Of a DNA stretch of 64,000 nucleotides, positions 37,917-45,466 are shown piece after piece. Under the pieces are notes generated by a model. It searched no databases, was not told where the DNA came from, and saw only the letters and a program-made list of their open reading frames with translations. Position 1 is the stretch's first letter; every line of letters starts with the position of its first letter. This DNA is from Corynebacterium aurimucosum. GTDB lineage: Bacteria > Actinomycetota > Actinomycetes > Mycobacteriales > Mycobacteriaceae. The DNA lies in NCBI RefSeq assembly GCF_030408555.1, contig NZ_CP047048.1, positions 2,542,001 to 2,606,000 of the forward strand. The letters are read 5' to 3'. A program made the position numbers and the translations under genes.

Positions 37917-38549
37917 ATGGGCATTATGAAGAAAATCCGCAAGGCCCGCCGTGAGGCCCGCGCTGAGATCAAGGCCGCTAAGACCCGTGCAAAGGCAGAG
38001 GTCAAGGCTGCAGATAAGGCCAAGCACCGCCAGCAGAAGCTGCTGGCCAAGCAAGAAAAGGCACTTATTAAGTCTGAGGAAAAGGGCTTAAAGAAGCGCC
38101 GCCAGCACGAGTACAAAATGGCCAAGAAAGAACTCGAACGCATCAAGCAGGGCCGTTTTAATAAGGACAATGTCAAGCGCTATGCCGGTGCCCTGCGCAC
38201 CGCAGCACCGCTTCTTTTGCCCTTGATCTACCGCGGCATCACTGCCGCCCAGCGCGAGGTGGAAAAGAAGCGCGCGCAGAAAGCCGGTGTCAGCGCCGAA
38301 CAGCTGGCGTCCTTCTCCGGCCACGGCGCGCCGCTCAAGGCCCGCACCGCGGGTATCCGCAACTCTCTCAAGGACGCGCAGCTTCCCGCTGGTTTCAAGC
38401 GCGACGTCAAGGAGCGCCTCAACGAGCTTGACTCCGCGATTGACAATGCGGAGTACATGACCGATCAGCAGCGTCAGCGCGCGCACCGCTCTATTTCCGG
38501 CGAGATCGACTCGCTGAACGACGAAATCCAAGCCAAGCTGGGGGCTTAG
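37917..38549 (+). CDS. DUF6474 family protein
   Basis: 210 residues. The first 85 residues are an extremely Lys/Ala/Glu-rich helical segment with coiled-coil character. The GALRTAAPLLLPLIYRGITAAQREVE stretch (about 90-115) is hydrophobic, and the C-terminal region (SFSGHGAPLKARTAGIRNSL, ERLNELDSAIDNAEYM) is helical. AAGGA precedes the ATG. The family is found in mycolic-acid actinobacteria and has no known function; nucleoid or membrane-surface binding is conceivable from the charge and its place before lsr2. Confidence 0.8.
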   Translation: MGIMKKIRKARREARAEIKAAKTRAKAEVKAADKAKHRQQKLLAKQEKALIKSEEKGLKKRRQHEYKMAKKELERIKQGRFNKDNVKRYAGALRTAAPLLLPLIYRGITAAQREVEKKRAQKAGVSAEQLASFSGHGAPLKARTAGIRNSLKDAQLPAGFKRDVKERLNELDSAIDNAEYMTDQQRQRAHRSISGEIDSLNDEIQAKLGA

Positions 38550-38651
38550 CCTCTCAGCGCGCAGACGTCTACCCTTCAAGCCGCACTACCCTCCCCCAAG
38601 CGGGGAGGACACTCGTCGCGTATCCACATCGTTCAGCCGGAATGGAGATTC

Positions 38652-38969
38652 ATGGCCCGCCGCGAAATCACTCAGTTTTTTGATGATATCGATAACAAGC
38701 CCCTCAGTGAGGAAGAACTGATCGTCATCCGCTTCAGCGTTGACGGTAAGGACTATCTTCTCGACGTATCCCAAGAAAACGCCGACAAATTCCACGCTGC
38801 GCTGGACCCCTTCATCAAGGCGGCCCGCCACCCCGTTAAAAAGGACACCCGCCGCTATAAGCCAGCCGATGTCCGCGCGTGGGCCGCCAAGCACGGCTAC
38901 CAGGTAGCTGAGCGCGGCAAGATCCCCAACGAGGTGATTTTGGCGTACCGCAACGCCAACAATCTTTAA
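38652..38969 (+). CDS. lsr2: Lsr2-family nucleoid protein
   Basis: 105 residues. The N-terminal dimerisation domain (about 1-60) shows ITQFFDDID, IRFSVDGKDYLLDVSQENADKF and LDPFIKAARH. The C-terminal DNA-binding domain (about 70-105) is DVRAWAAKHGYQVAERGKIPNEVILAY. Lsr2 binds the minor groove of AT-rich DNA and silences foreign genes, like H-NS. The hook that is RGR in mycobacterial Lsr2 is RGK here. The stop overlaps the convergent response-regulator gene by four bases. Confidence 0.93.
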   Translation: MARREITQFFDDIDNKPLSEEELIVIRFSVDGKDYLLDVSQENADKFHAALDPFIKAARHPVKKDTRRYKPADVRAWAAKHGYQVAERGKIPNEVILAYRNANNL

Positions 38970-39604
38970 AGAACGCCCTGCTCGCGGGCAGCAGCCACGG
39001 CGGAGGTGCGGGAGCGCACGCCTAGTTTGTCGTAGATGTGGACTAGGTGAGACTTCACCGTCGCCTCTGACAGCATCAGTTCCACACCGATCTCACGGTT
39101 GGAGGAACCCGCCGCCACCAGCTTCAATACTTCAAGCTCACGCGGGGTAAGGGAGGTGCGCGGGGTACGCACGCGGGTCATCAGCTTATCGGCCACCACG
39201 GGCGAGAGCGCGGAATCTCCTTCCGCCGCCGAACGTACCGCCGCGAGCAACTCCACCGGTGGCGCATCCTTCAGCAGGTAGCCCACCGCTCCGGCCTCGA
39301 TGGCTCCGAGGATATCCGCATCGGTGTCATAGTTGGTCACCACGAGCACCTTGGGGGGATTCTCCATGGAGTAGCGGATAGCAGCGGTTGCTTCCGCGCC
39401 ACCCATGACGCGCGTGCCTTCGATGCCCGCGCCGAAACGCAAATCCATGAGGAGGACGTCGATGCCACCCGCCTGTGCCGCGGAAACAGCGGCCTCGGCC
39501 GTAGCTACCTCGCCCACGACCTCGATATCCTCTGCTCCCTCGAGCACCGAGCGTAGACCTAAGCGTACGATCTCGTGGTCGTCGGCAAGCAAGACCCTAA
39601 TCAC
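38966..39604 (-). CDS. hrrA: LuxR/NarL-family response regulator, HrrA-like
   Basis: 212 residues from the GTG at 39604, which has AGGAGG six bases upstream and gives the N-terminus VIRVLLADDHEIVR. The receiver domain has the acidic DD pair, phospho-acceptor Asp in VLLMDLRFG (about 58), Thr/Lys switch residues (VTNYDTD, LLKDAPP) and a C-terminal LuxR helix-turn-helix (LTPRELEVLKLVAAGSSNREIG, VKSHLVHIYDKLGVRSRT). It closely resembles the corynebacterial heme-responsive HrrA/ChrA group; choice of HrrA rests on recalled synteny. Transcribed with the kinase 36 bases upstream. Confidence 0.82.
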   Translation of the reverse strand: MIRVLLADDHEIVRLGLRSVLEGAEDIEVVGEVATAEAAVSAAQAGGIDVLLMDLRFGAGIEGTRVMGGAEATAAIRYSMENPPKVLVVTNYDTDADILGAIEAGAVGYLLKDAPPVELLAAVRSAAEGDSALSPVVADKLMTRVRTPRTSLTPRELEVLKLVAAGSSNREIGVELMLSEATVKSHLVHIYDKLGVRSRTSAVAAAREQGVL

Positions 39605-39640
39605 GGGCTTCCTCCTCATTGGTACAGTGTGGACAATTTC

Positions 39641-40813
39641 CTAATCTACATCGTTATCTAAGGGCACACTAACTGAGACCGCCGTGCCGCTGCCTGGCGT
39701 GGATTCAATCACGACTTCTCCGCCGAGCTCCTCTGCGCGCCTGCGCATCGCCGATAGACCAATATGGCCCAAACCCGCCGGCTTATTCTCCACCGCCGCG
39801 ACATCAAAGCCCTCTCCATTGTCCACGACGTCCACGCGCACCTCATCCGGCGCATAGGTCACGGTGACCCGCGCCTTGCTGGCGTGAGCGTGCTTGACGA
39901 CGTTCCCCATCGCTCCCTGCGCAATCCGCAACAGTGCTGCTTCCACCTTCATGGGCAACTGCTGCGTATCGCCCTCAACGTCCACAGACACGTCGACCCC
40001 ACCGGTTGCCACGAAATTATCCGCCATCCGCGTCATGGCAGCTCCCAGGGAAGTTTCCGAGAGTGCCGCCGGCTGAAGTGCCGCAATCATGGCGCGCGCT
40101 TCATGGAGGTTATCCGCTGCGGTGCGCCGCGCGAGCTCAATGCGCTCTTGTGCTTTGGGAATATCCTCTTGGTCGAGGTCTCGGTCAGCGGCATGCAGCA
40201 GCATCTGGATGGAGGACAGGCCCTGCGCCAGGGTGTCGTGGATCTCGTGGGCGATGCGCTGACGCTCAGCCGTCATGCCTGCCGTGCGCTCAGACTCCAC
40301 AAGTTGCGAACGGGTCTTCACCAATTCCTGGTTCATACGGCTCAGCGCCCGGAAGGCGTAGGTAATCGCGATTGTCACCAGGGCCGATACCGCGGGGCCC
40401 ATGATGCCGCCGAAGGACAACCCACCCGGTATCTGCACCAGCACGGTCATCACCGTGGCCGCGATAACGCAGATGATGCCGGGGATCATCTCCAGTACGT
40501 AGAGGTACACAAAATACAGGGAAAACACGAGATAGATGGCCGCGGGCGCCACCGCCATATCCGCTAGCCACAACACCGTGAGAATGACTATCCAGCCATA
40601 ACGCGCGATGCGCGGCAGGGTCTCTAAGTAGGCCGACCCCCCGAAGTACACCACGGCAAAAGAAACCAAGAGCAAAAGGTTCAACACACCTTGCCACAGG
40701 GGAAGGCGTACCGTGGTAAAAATTGCCACCACCAGCAGCGTCGCCGTCAGGACGTGGATACCGTTGCGCAGGGCATCCGATTCAACCGAGCGCTGGTCTA
40801 GTGTGGACGTCAT
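39641..40813 (-). CDS. hrrS: Sensor histidine kinase, HrrS-like
   Basis: 390 residues from the ATG at 40813. About six membrane helices (about 18-150) form the sensor part. They are followed by a HisKA_3 dimerisation helix with the phosphorylatable His in QRIAHEIHDTLAQGLSSIQML (about 205) and a HATPase with DNGEGFD and GHIGLSAMRRRAEELGG. The membrane-embedded sensor is as in HrrS/ChrS, which detect heme. No heme oxygenase or ABC heme exporter is nearby, so function rests on resemblance. The ATG shares a CATG with the start of the divergent lipoprotein gene. Confidence 0.82.
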   Translation of the reverse strand: MTSTLDQRSVESDALRNGIHVLTATLLVVAIFTTVRLPLWQGVLNLLLLVSFAVVYFGGSAYLETLPRIARYGWIVILTVLWLADMAVAPAAIYLVFSLYFVYLYVLEMIPGIICVIAATVMTVLVQIPGGLSFGGIMGPAVSALVTIAITYAFRALSRMNQELVKTRSQLVESERTAGMTAERQRIAHEIHDTLAQGLSSIQMLLHAADRDLDQEDIPKAQERIELARRTAADNLHEARAMIAALQPAALSETSLGAAMTRMADNFVATGGVDVSVDVEGDTQQLPMKVEAALLRIAQGAMGNVVKHAHASKARVTVTYAPDEVRVDVVDNGEGFDVAAVENKPAGLGHIGLSAMRRRAEELGGEVVIESTPGSGTAVSVSVPLDNDVD

Positions 40814-41366
40814 GCGCCACAGCCTACTTCCCTCGCTTACTGCCTGCCTGATCGGCATCGGCTTCGCCGTCGCAGGATGCTCGGATGCATCCAACCCCAC
40901 GCCCAGCACCCCGGCCGCAAGTTCGGTGCCACACACCGACGCAGGCGATGGCCTACCTATCGACGCCACAGCTGAAGTCAGCGACTGGGAAGACTGCCCC
41001 TATCTGGATACCCAATGGGTGGCCGATACCAACGGGCAGAGGATGACCCGGTGGGGCGTCGACAAGCGCTTTAGCACCCCCGCCTGCGTGTTCTGGTCCT
41101 ACCCCGAGGATCCACAGGCCACCGTCCTGGTTCGGCAGATGCCCAGCGTGGAGGAGGCCCGGGCCGTCGTGGATTGGGCCGCACCGGTAGAGGACACGGA
41201 GCTGGCCGAGTTCGATGGCTGGTCGGGTGGGCGCGGCGTCTTTGAGGACCACACGGTCTTTGCCGTGCAGAAGGACAACCACGCCGTGGTGGTGTGGTCG
41301 AACCAGCTGCAGACCCTCAAGCCCCAGCTCATAGCCCAGGAAGCCATCAAGAGCTTAGGTCTATAA
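40812..41366 (+). CDS. DUF2020 domain lipoprotein
   Basis: 184 residues from the ATG at 40812. A lipoprotein signal with lipobox VAGC (Cys at 23) is followed by a Ser/Pro-rich spacer and a globular DUF2020-like domain (CPYLDTQWVADTNGQRMTRWGVDKRFSTPACVFWSYPEDPQ) with a probable disulfide pair. It is anchored on the outer face of the plasma membrane; function unknown. The start codon overlaps that of the divergent kinase by two bases, leaving no conventional ribosome site, so the mRNA could be leaderless. Confidence 0.8.
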   Translation: MRHSLLPSLTACLIGIGFAVAGCSDASNPTPSTPAASSVPHTDAGDGLPIDATAEVSDWEDCPYLDTQWVADTNGQRMTRWGVDKRFSTPACVFWSYPEDPQATVLVRQMPSVEEARAVVDWAAPVEDTELAEFDGWSGGRGVFEDHTVFAVQKDNHAVVVWSNQLQTLKPQLIAQEAIKSLGL

Positions 41367-41386
41367 AGACCTAAGCGTGTAAAAGC

Positions 41387-41539
41387 CTAAACGGCGACGT
41401 CGTTATAGGGCATCTGCGCTGCCACCCAAGGGAAAATAACCTCCATGAGCAGGAAGAAAACACCCACAGCCAGCGCCAGCGCCAGCACCGCCTTCACCGC
41501 GGTGGGGCCGGGCAACAAGTTCCAGAGTGCGCGATACAT
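41387..41539 (-). CDS. Small membrane protein translationally coupled to the sortase gene
   Basis: 50 residues, one membrane helix: MYRALWNLLPGPTAVKAV, then ALALAVGVFFLL and EVIFPWVAAQMPYNDVAV. Its ATG shares one base with the sortase stop (TAATG), and GGAG lies eight bases upstream inside the sortase end, a clear coupling arrangement. Similar tiny genes follow class E sortases in other actinobacteria as far as I recall. The function is unknown. Confidence 0.75.
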   Translation of the reverse strand: MYRALWNLLPGPTAVKAVLALALAVGVFFLLMEVIFPWVAAQMPYNDVAV

Positions 41540-42297
41540 TAGTTCTCCTCCAAGACGGCGGGGCGGTCATTGTCATCCGTGCCGGGCGCTTTGGCCTCCC
41601 GGTCAGTCTCCATCGCGTGAATGATCATGCGCTCCGCATTGGAAAACTGCGGGTGGCACGTGGTGAGGGTGAGTAGGGATTCGCTGGGCTCAACCCCCTC
41701 CGCACCGGGGACGGGGTGGAGCACACTGACATCGCCCGGCAGCGTGATATGGCGGCCCTGCACCGAATGGTACTCCGGTTTGGCTTGCTGCTCTGGGCTG
41801 AAACAGCCGCCCGGGACACCATCAATGGGCAAAACACGGTAGGTGATCCACTCCGTTTCGGTTTCGATGACGATGGCATCACAGGTATCCAGGTTTCCCA
41901 GATCATTAAAGGGAGCGCCCTTGCCCACGCGGTGCCCGGCGACGGCAAAATTTCCCGGCTCACCGGGCATCTGTGTCTCCGTGTAGCGCCCTGGTCCGCG
42001 CAACAGATCATCCTCGTTGGTGCCTTCCAGAACCGCAAAAGCGAAATCCGATCCAAAGGCCGGTATGTAGAGGCGCGCAAAGGCCTCACCAAGTTTCGGG
42101 GCGTGGCCCCCTCCTCGCGGGTTGTGCCATTCTTCCTGCAGCGTCTCATTGGCTTGGTTCTGCATCTGGCCAGACTTGATGTTGGTCCAATAGGACTCAT
42201 AGAAAGCGAAAAGCAGCAGCAGCACGCCGGCCGTCAGCATGAGCTCACCGATGACGGTACCTACGGTCGGTCGAGTGCGTGCAGTGGGGTGAGGCAT
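41539..42297 (-). CDS. Class E sortase
   Basis: 252 residues with an N-terminal membrane anchor (about 15-38). The sortase core shows FAVAGHRVGKGAPFNDL with the catalytic His (about 133), TLTTCHPQFSNAERMIIHA with the nucleophile Cys, and an Arg close after (ER). The extra loop and the TLTTC motif fit class E, the housekeeping sortase of high-GC Gram-positives recognising LAxTG. It should anchor proteins to the cell wall. No sorting-signal protein is seen nearby. A small membrane protein is coupled downstream. Confidence 0.88.
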   Translation of the reverse strand: MPHPTARTRPTVGTVIGELMLTAGVLLLLFAFYESYWTNIKSGQMQNQANETLQEEWHNPRGGGHAPKLGEAFARLYIPAFGSDFAFAVLEGTNEDDLLRGPGRYTETQMPGEPGNFAVAGHRVGKGAPFNDLGNLDTCDAIVIETETEWITYRVLPIDGVPGGCFSPEQQAKPEYHSVQGRHITLPGDVSVLHPVPGAEGVEPSESLLTLTTCHPQFSNAERMIIHAMETDREAKAPGTDDNDRPAVLEEN

Positions 42298-42362
42298 ACC
42301 AGCATCTTAGACTCCCTGTAACGTGTAAGTGCCCCACCACCCTGCAGGAAGAGGAGTAGGCG

Positions 42363-43349
42363 ATGATCAGCATCTTCATGTACCCGGTCTCCGGAATCAT
42401 GAAACTCTGGCACCTGCTATTTGCTTCTTTCCTGGACGGTTCGATGGCGTGGATCCTCACCATCGTCTTCCTGGTACTCACAGTCCGGGGAATCATCGCT
42501 CCGCTGAATTGGCTTTCCGTGAAGCAGGGCCGCATCGGCGCACTCATGCGCCCGGAGATGACCGAGCTCAACGAACGACTCAAGCAGGCCGATTCTGTCG
42601 ATGATGCCGTCACTATCCTGACCAAGCAGCGCGATCTTAAGGAACGCTTCCAGCACAACCCCATGGTGGGTTGTTTCCCGGTTTTCCTCATCTTCCCAGC
42701 CTTCATCGGTCTCTACCAGGTGGTCCTTAGAGTCTCGGGCTCGGCGAATGAACCGGTGGGAATGCTCACGCTTGACGACGTCTCCTCCTTCCGCGCCTCC
42801 ACCGTCTTCGGCGTCCCCCTCACCGACTTCGCCCGCGAGCATCACGACTTGATCCTGCCGATGCTCGTGGCGGCACTCGCGTTCACCTCGCTGAACACCC
42901 TTATCACGCTCTACCGCGGCTACCTCACCACTCTTTTCGATCAGAAGATTCCGCGCCGCTTGTTGTGGTTCATGGCGCTCACGGTCTTTCTCATTCCCTG
43001 GATGCTGTGGGCGGTAGCGTGGAACGGTCCCATCCCCGTGACCATCATTTTCTACTGGGGCTGCTCCTACCTCTTCACCTTGCTACAGACTTTGGCGTAC
43101 GAATTCATCCTGCACAAGCGCTATCCCTTACCGGAAGCTGTCCACGAACAGCGGCGGGAGAGCATTCGACGCTGGCGGGCTAAGGAAAAGAAGAAAGAGA
43201 AGAAAGCCGCCAAACAGCGCCTCAAGGACAACCCTGCGTACGAGGAGGAGTTGGCTGCTGCCCGCAAACGCCACTCTGCGATTGTGGCGGAGGCACGCAA
43301 AATTCTTAAATCGAATAATCGGCCGGAGGCGCCGACAGAAGCTGAATAG
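42363..43349 (+). CDS. YidC/Oxa1-family membrane insertase paralogue
   Basis: 328 residues, five membrane segments. ISIFMYPVSGIMKLWHLLF starts the protein without signal peptide, followed by WILTIVFLVLTVRGIIAPLNW, the cytosolic hairpin, NPMVGCFPVFLIFPAFIGLYQVVLRV and the C-terminal helices. Its basic tail (RRWRAKEKKKEKKAAKQR) could bind ribosomes. The principal YidC of actinobacteria lies near rpmH/rnpA, so this should be the second paralogue. AGGAG lies upstream. The 3' end overlaps the convergent tetR gene by 44 bases. Confidence 0.85.
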   Translation: MISIFMYPVSGIMKLWHLLFASFLDGSMAWILTIVFLVLTVRGIIAPLNWLSVKQGRIGALMRPEMTELNERLKQADSVDDAVTILTKQRDLKERFQHNPMVGCFPVFLIFPAFIGLYQVVLRVSGSANEPVGMLTLDDVSSFRASTVFGVPLTDFAREHHDLILPMLVAALAFTSLNTLITLYRGYLTTLFDQKIPRRLLWFMALTVFLIPWMLWAVAWNGPIPVTIIFYWGCSYLFTLLQTLAYEFILHKRYPLPEAVHEQRRESIRRWRAKEKKKEKKAAKQRLKDNPAYEEELAAARKRHSAIVAEARKILKSNNRPEAPTEAE

Positions 43350-43914
43350 CCAACTGCTTCGCGGTGACGAGCGGGGCGACGTCACGGGTCAGGCGGGCGC
43401 CGGCGAGACCACCATCAAGGAAGATAAGAATCTGGCTCGCCTGCTCCTCTGAGGGATAGCCATTCTTGGCGTTAAGGAGTGCCGTGATGGTGGAATGAAT
43501 CCACGTTCGGTGCTCCACGCAGGCGGCCACGATGCCCCGCTCGGCGTCTGTCTCTGGGCGTGGGTATTCGCCAGCTGCGTTAAGGAAGTGCGAGCCGCGA
43601 AACTCCATGGCTGGCTGCTCTTCGATGGCCTTGTCGAAGAAAGCCAGGATCTTGTTCTCCGGGTCAGTGGCATCTTCGGTGCGCTTTTGCCAATCTGCGC
43701 GGTATTCCTCATCGAGGGCCTCGACATAGGCGATAACGAGGGCATCCTTGGAGCCGAAAAGAGAATAGAGCGAAGCCTTTGCCACATCTGCCTCGCGCAA
43801 GATGCGGTCAATTCCGATGACGCGGATACCTTCGGTGGTAAAGAGCCGCGTGGCGGATTCGAGTAGTCGGCTACGCGGGCTCGGGCGATTACGGCGCGAC
43901 TTCTTTTCGGCCAT
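43306..43914 (-). CDS. TetR-family transcriptional regulator
   Basis: 202 residues. The N-terminal helix-turn-helix is RSRLLESATRLFTTEGIRVIGIDRILREADVAKASLYSLFGSKDALVIAYV (about 15-65). The C-terminal ligand domain resembles the TetR_C group common in actinobacteria (YRADWQKR, FFDKAIEEQPAMEFRGSHFLNAAGEYP). A 33-bp palindrome 22 bases upstream of the start is a good candidate autoregulatory operator. The regulated partner is uncertain; GlsB-like gene and YidC are the neighbours. Confidence 0.9.
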   Translation of the reverse strand: MAEKKSRRNRPSPRSRLLESATRLFTTEGIRVIGIDRILREADVAKASLYSLFGSKDALVIAYVEALDEEYRADWQKRTEDATDPENKILAFFDKAIEEQPAMEFRGSHFLNAAGEYPRPETDAERGIVAACVEHRTWIHSTITALLNAKNGYPSEEQASQILIFLDGGLAGARLTRDVAPLVTAKQLAIQLLSAPPADYSI

Positions 43915-43935
43915 TTCTTCTCCTCACATGACAAA

Positions 43936-43968
43936 ACCGGTTCATCTATACAATATAGACAAACCGGT
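43936..43968. promoter_or_regulatory. 33-bp palindromic operator upstream of tetR
   Basis: Arms ACCGGTT...TCTATA and TATAGA...AACCGGT are inverted about a central CAA. It lies just upstream of the tetR start, within the likely promoter, consistent with autorepression. Confidence 0.7.
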
Positions 43969-43982
43969 ATGTATGCGAATTA

Positions 43983-44243
43983 TTATTTCTTGCGGCCCGT
44001 AATGGCCCCCACGATCCACAGCAGGATGCAAGCACCGACGGTCGCAGTAATAATCATCAGGAACCAGCTATCGCCGACATCCTTATTAAACAGCGCCAGC
44101 AAACCGCCACCAATGAGGCCGCCGATAACACCAACGATGAGGTTGGTGACCAGCCCCTGGTCACGCTTCATAATCTTCTCTGCGAGCCAACCCGCAATGA
44201 TGCCAACAACAATCGATCCAAAGAAACCGAGACCAAGTCCCAT
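43983..44243 (-). CDS. GlsB/YeaQ/YmgE family stress-response membrane protein
   Basis: 86 residues from the ATG at 44243, preceded by GGAG. Three membrane helices with Gly-rich turns: GLGFFGSIVVGIIAGWLAEKIM, GLVTNLIVGVIGGLIGGGLLALF and FLMIITATVGACILLWIVGA. This is the transglycosylase-associated (YeaQ) family found in general stress regulons; its activity is unknown. The tetR operator lies 15 bases after its stop. Confidence 0.9.
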   Translation of the reverse strand: MGLGLGFFGSIVVGIIAGWLAEKIMKRDQGLVTNLIVGVIGGLIGGGLLALFNKDVGDSWFLMIITATVGACILLWIVGAITGRKK

Positions 44244-44323
44244 GTCACTCACTCCTTCTCTCAACAGTAAATAGCTTTTATTTACGCACTTCCCACCGTA
44301 CGCGTTAAAACATCAAAACGACC

Positions 44324-44355
44324 CGGGCCCACCATTTATCCAATAAATGGGCCCG
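44324..44355 (-). terminator. Terminator of the universal stress gene
   Basis: CGGGCCCA..ATTTAT pairs with ATAAATGGGCCCG with a small bulge; on the minus strand it is followed by TCGTTTTGATGTTTT. It lies 28 bases after the stop of the usp gene. Confidence 0.78.
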
Positions 44356-44382
44356 AATCGTTATAGCGGAGTTATGCGAAGG

Positions 44383-45279
44383 TTACTCGGAGTCCGGACG
44401 TACCACCATCATCGGGCAGGGAGCGGACTGCAGCAACGCGCGGGAGGTAGAACCAAGCAGCATACCCTTGAAGCCACCTCGACCGTGGGAACCCACGACG
44501 AGCAGCTGAGCGCCCTCGGAAGCTTCCGTCAGCGCACGGACAGGACGGTCACGAGCGATAACCTTCTTCACCTGTACATCCGGGTACTTCTCTTGGAACT
44601 CTGCAAGGCGCTCGGTCAGCAGTTCTGCCTGCTCCTTCTCCACCTCAGCCCACTCCGCCTGGGCTGCCGAGAGGCCAGCCAGGGAAGCTTGAACCTGCAT
44701 ATCCATCCACGTGTGAACAGCAATCAGCTCTGCGCCACGGGCATCCGCTTCCTTGAAGGCGTAATCAGTTGCCTTCTGGGAGACCTCGGAGCCATCGACA
44801 CCGATGACGACAGGACCGTACTTGGTGGACTCAGTGACGTGGTTATCCTCACGGACTACGACCACCGGGCAGGAGGCATGGGAGACCACGGAGGCAGAAA
44901 CCGAACCCATGACCATTCCGGAAAGACCGCCCATGCCGCGGGAGCCCATCACAATCATGGTGACGTCCTTAGACATCTCCAACAGCATATCGATCGGGGA
45001 ACCTTCAGCCACGGTGTGGCCAATCTTCAGATCCGGGGCAACCTTGTGGGCCTCGGCGCGGGCCTCCTCAATCTTTTGCAAGGTTTCCGCCTGGAGGTCA
45101 TCGAAAAGCTCCTTCGGCGGGACCATGCCTTCGGCGTAGAGGAACTGCGGCATCGTATAACTCGATGCGATACGCAGTGGGATACCCCGCTTCACCGCAG
45201 TGTTGGCAGCCCAGCGGACGGCGTTCTTCGACGCTTCCGAACCATCGACGGCTACGACGACAATGTCTTCCTTTGCCAT
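44383..45279 (-). CDS. Universal stress protein with two tandem UspA domains
   Basis: 298 residues formed by two similar halves (about 5-140 and 150-295). Each has the ATP-binding pattern: VMGSRGMGGLSGMVMGSVSASVVSHASCPVVVV and VVGSHGRGGFKGMLLGSTSRALLQSAPCPMMVV (G2xG9xG(S/T)). This arrangement is usual in actinobacteria; such proteins are induced by stress and can bind ATP. AAAGGAAAGG precedes the ATG. Upstream lie a hairpin (GAAGTG/CACTTC) and a small co-directional gene. Confidence 0.93.
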   Translation of the reverse strand: MAKEDIVVVAVDGSEASKNAVRWAANTAVKRGIPLRIASSYTMPQFLYAEGMVPPKELFDDLQAETLQKIEEARAEAHKVAPDLKIGHTVAEGSPIDMLLEMSKDVTMIVMGSRGMGGLSGMVMGSVSASVVSHASCPVVVVREDNHVTESTKYGPVVIGVDGSEVSQKATDYAFKEADARGAELIAVHTWMDMQVQASLAGLSAAQAEWAEVEKEQAELLTERLAEFQEKYPDVQVKKVIARDRPVRALTEASEGAQLLVVGSHGRGGFKGMLLGSTSRALLQSAPCPMMVVRPDSE

Positions 45280-45310
45280 GACCTTTCCTTTCGAAGTGCT
45301 TACACTTCCA

Positions 45311-45331
45311 GTCTAATACCTATTATTAGAC
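45311..45331. repeat. Inverted repeat overlapping the stop of the small gene upstream of usp
   Basis: GTCTAATA, loop CCTAT, TATTAGAC. It spans the stop codon of the small peptide gene and lies 32 bases before the usp start. It could be an attenuator or an operator of usp. Confidence 0.4.
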
Positions 45332-45466
45332 CTGTGGGGTGGTCGCAGCATCTGCGTTGGCAGGGAAGAGAATGTTGTAGGCGGCCACGACAATGTCACG
45401 AATGACGGCACCGATACCATTAGAGAAGAAATCGATGACGGGTGCGAGAATAGAGTTGAAATCCAT
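45326..45466 (-). CDS. Small hydrophobic peptide (hypothetical)
   Basis: 46 residues from the ATG at 45466: DFNSILAPVIDFFSNGIGAVIRDIVVAAYNILFP followed by a short polar tail ending TTPQV (shown in two parts: DFNSILAPVIDFFSNG, IGAVIRDIVVAAYNILFP). The helix is amphipathic, lacks a signal peptide and is similar in size and character to corynebacterial mycomembrane pore peptides (PorA/PorH), but no sequence match is claimed. Its ATG shares CATG with the start of the divergent pseudouridine synthase. It lies 47 bases upstream of usp on the same strand. No strong ribosome site is visible. Confidence 0.5.
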   Translation of the reverse strand: MDFNSILAPVIDFFSNGIGAVIRDIVVAAYNILFPANADAATTPQV

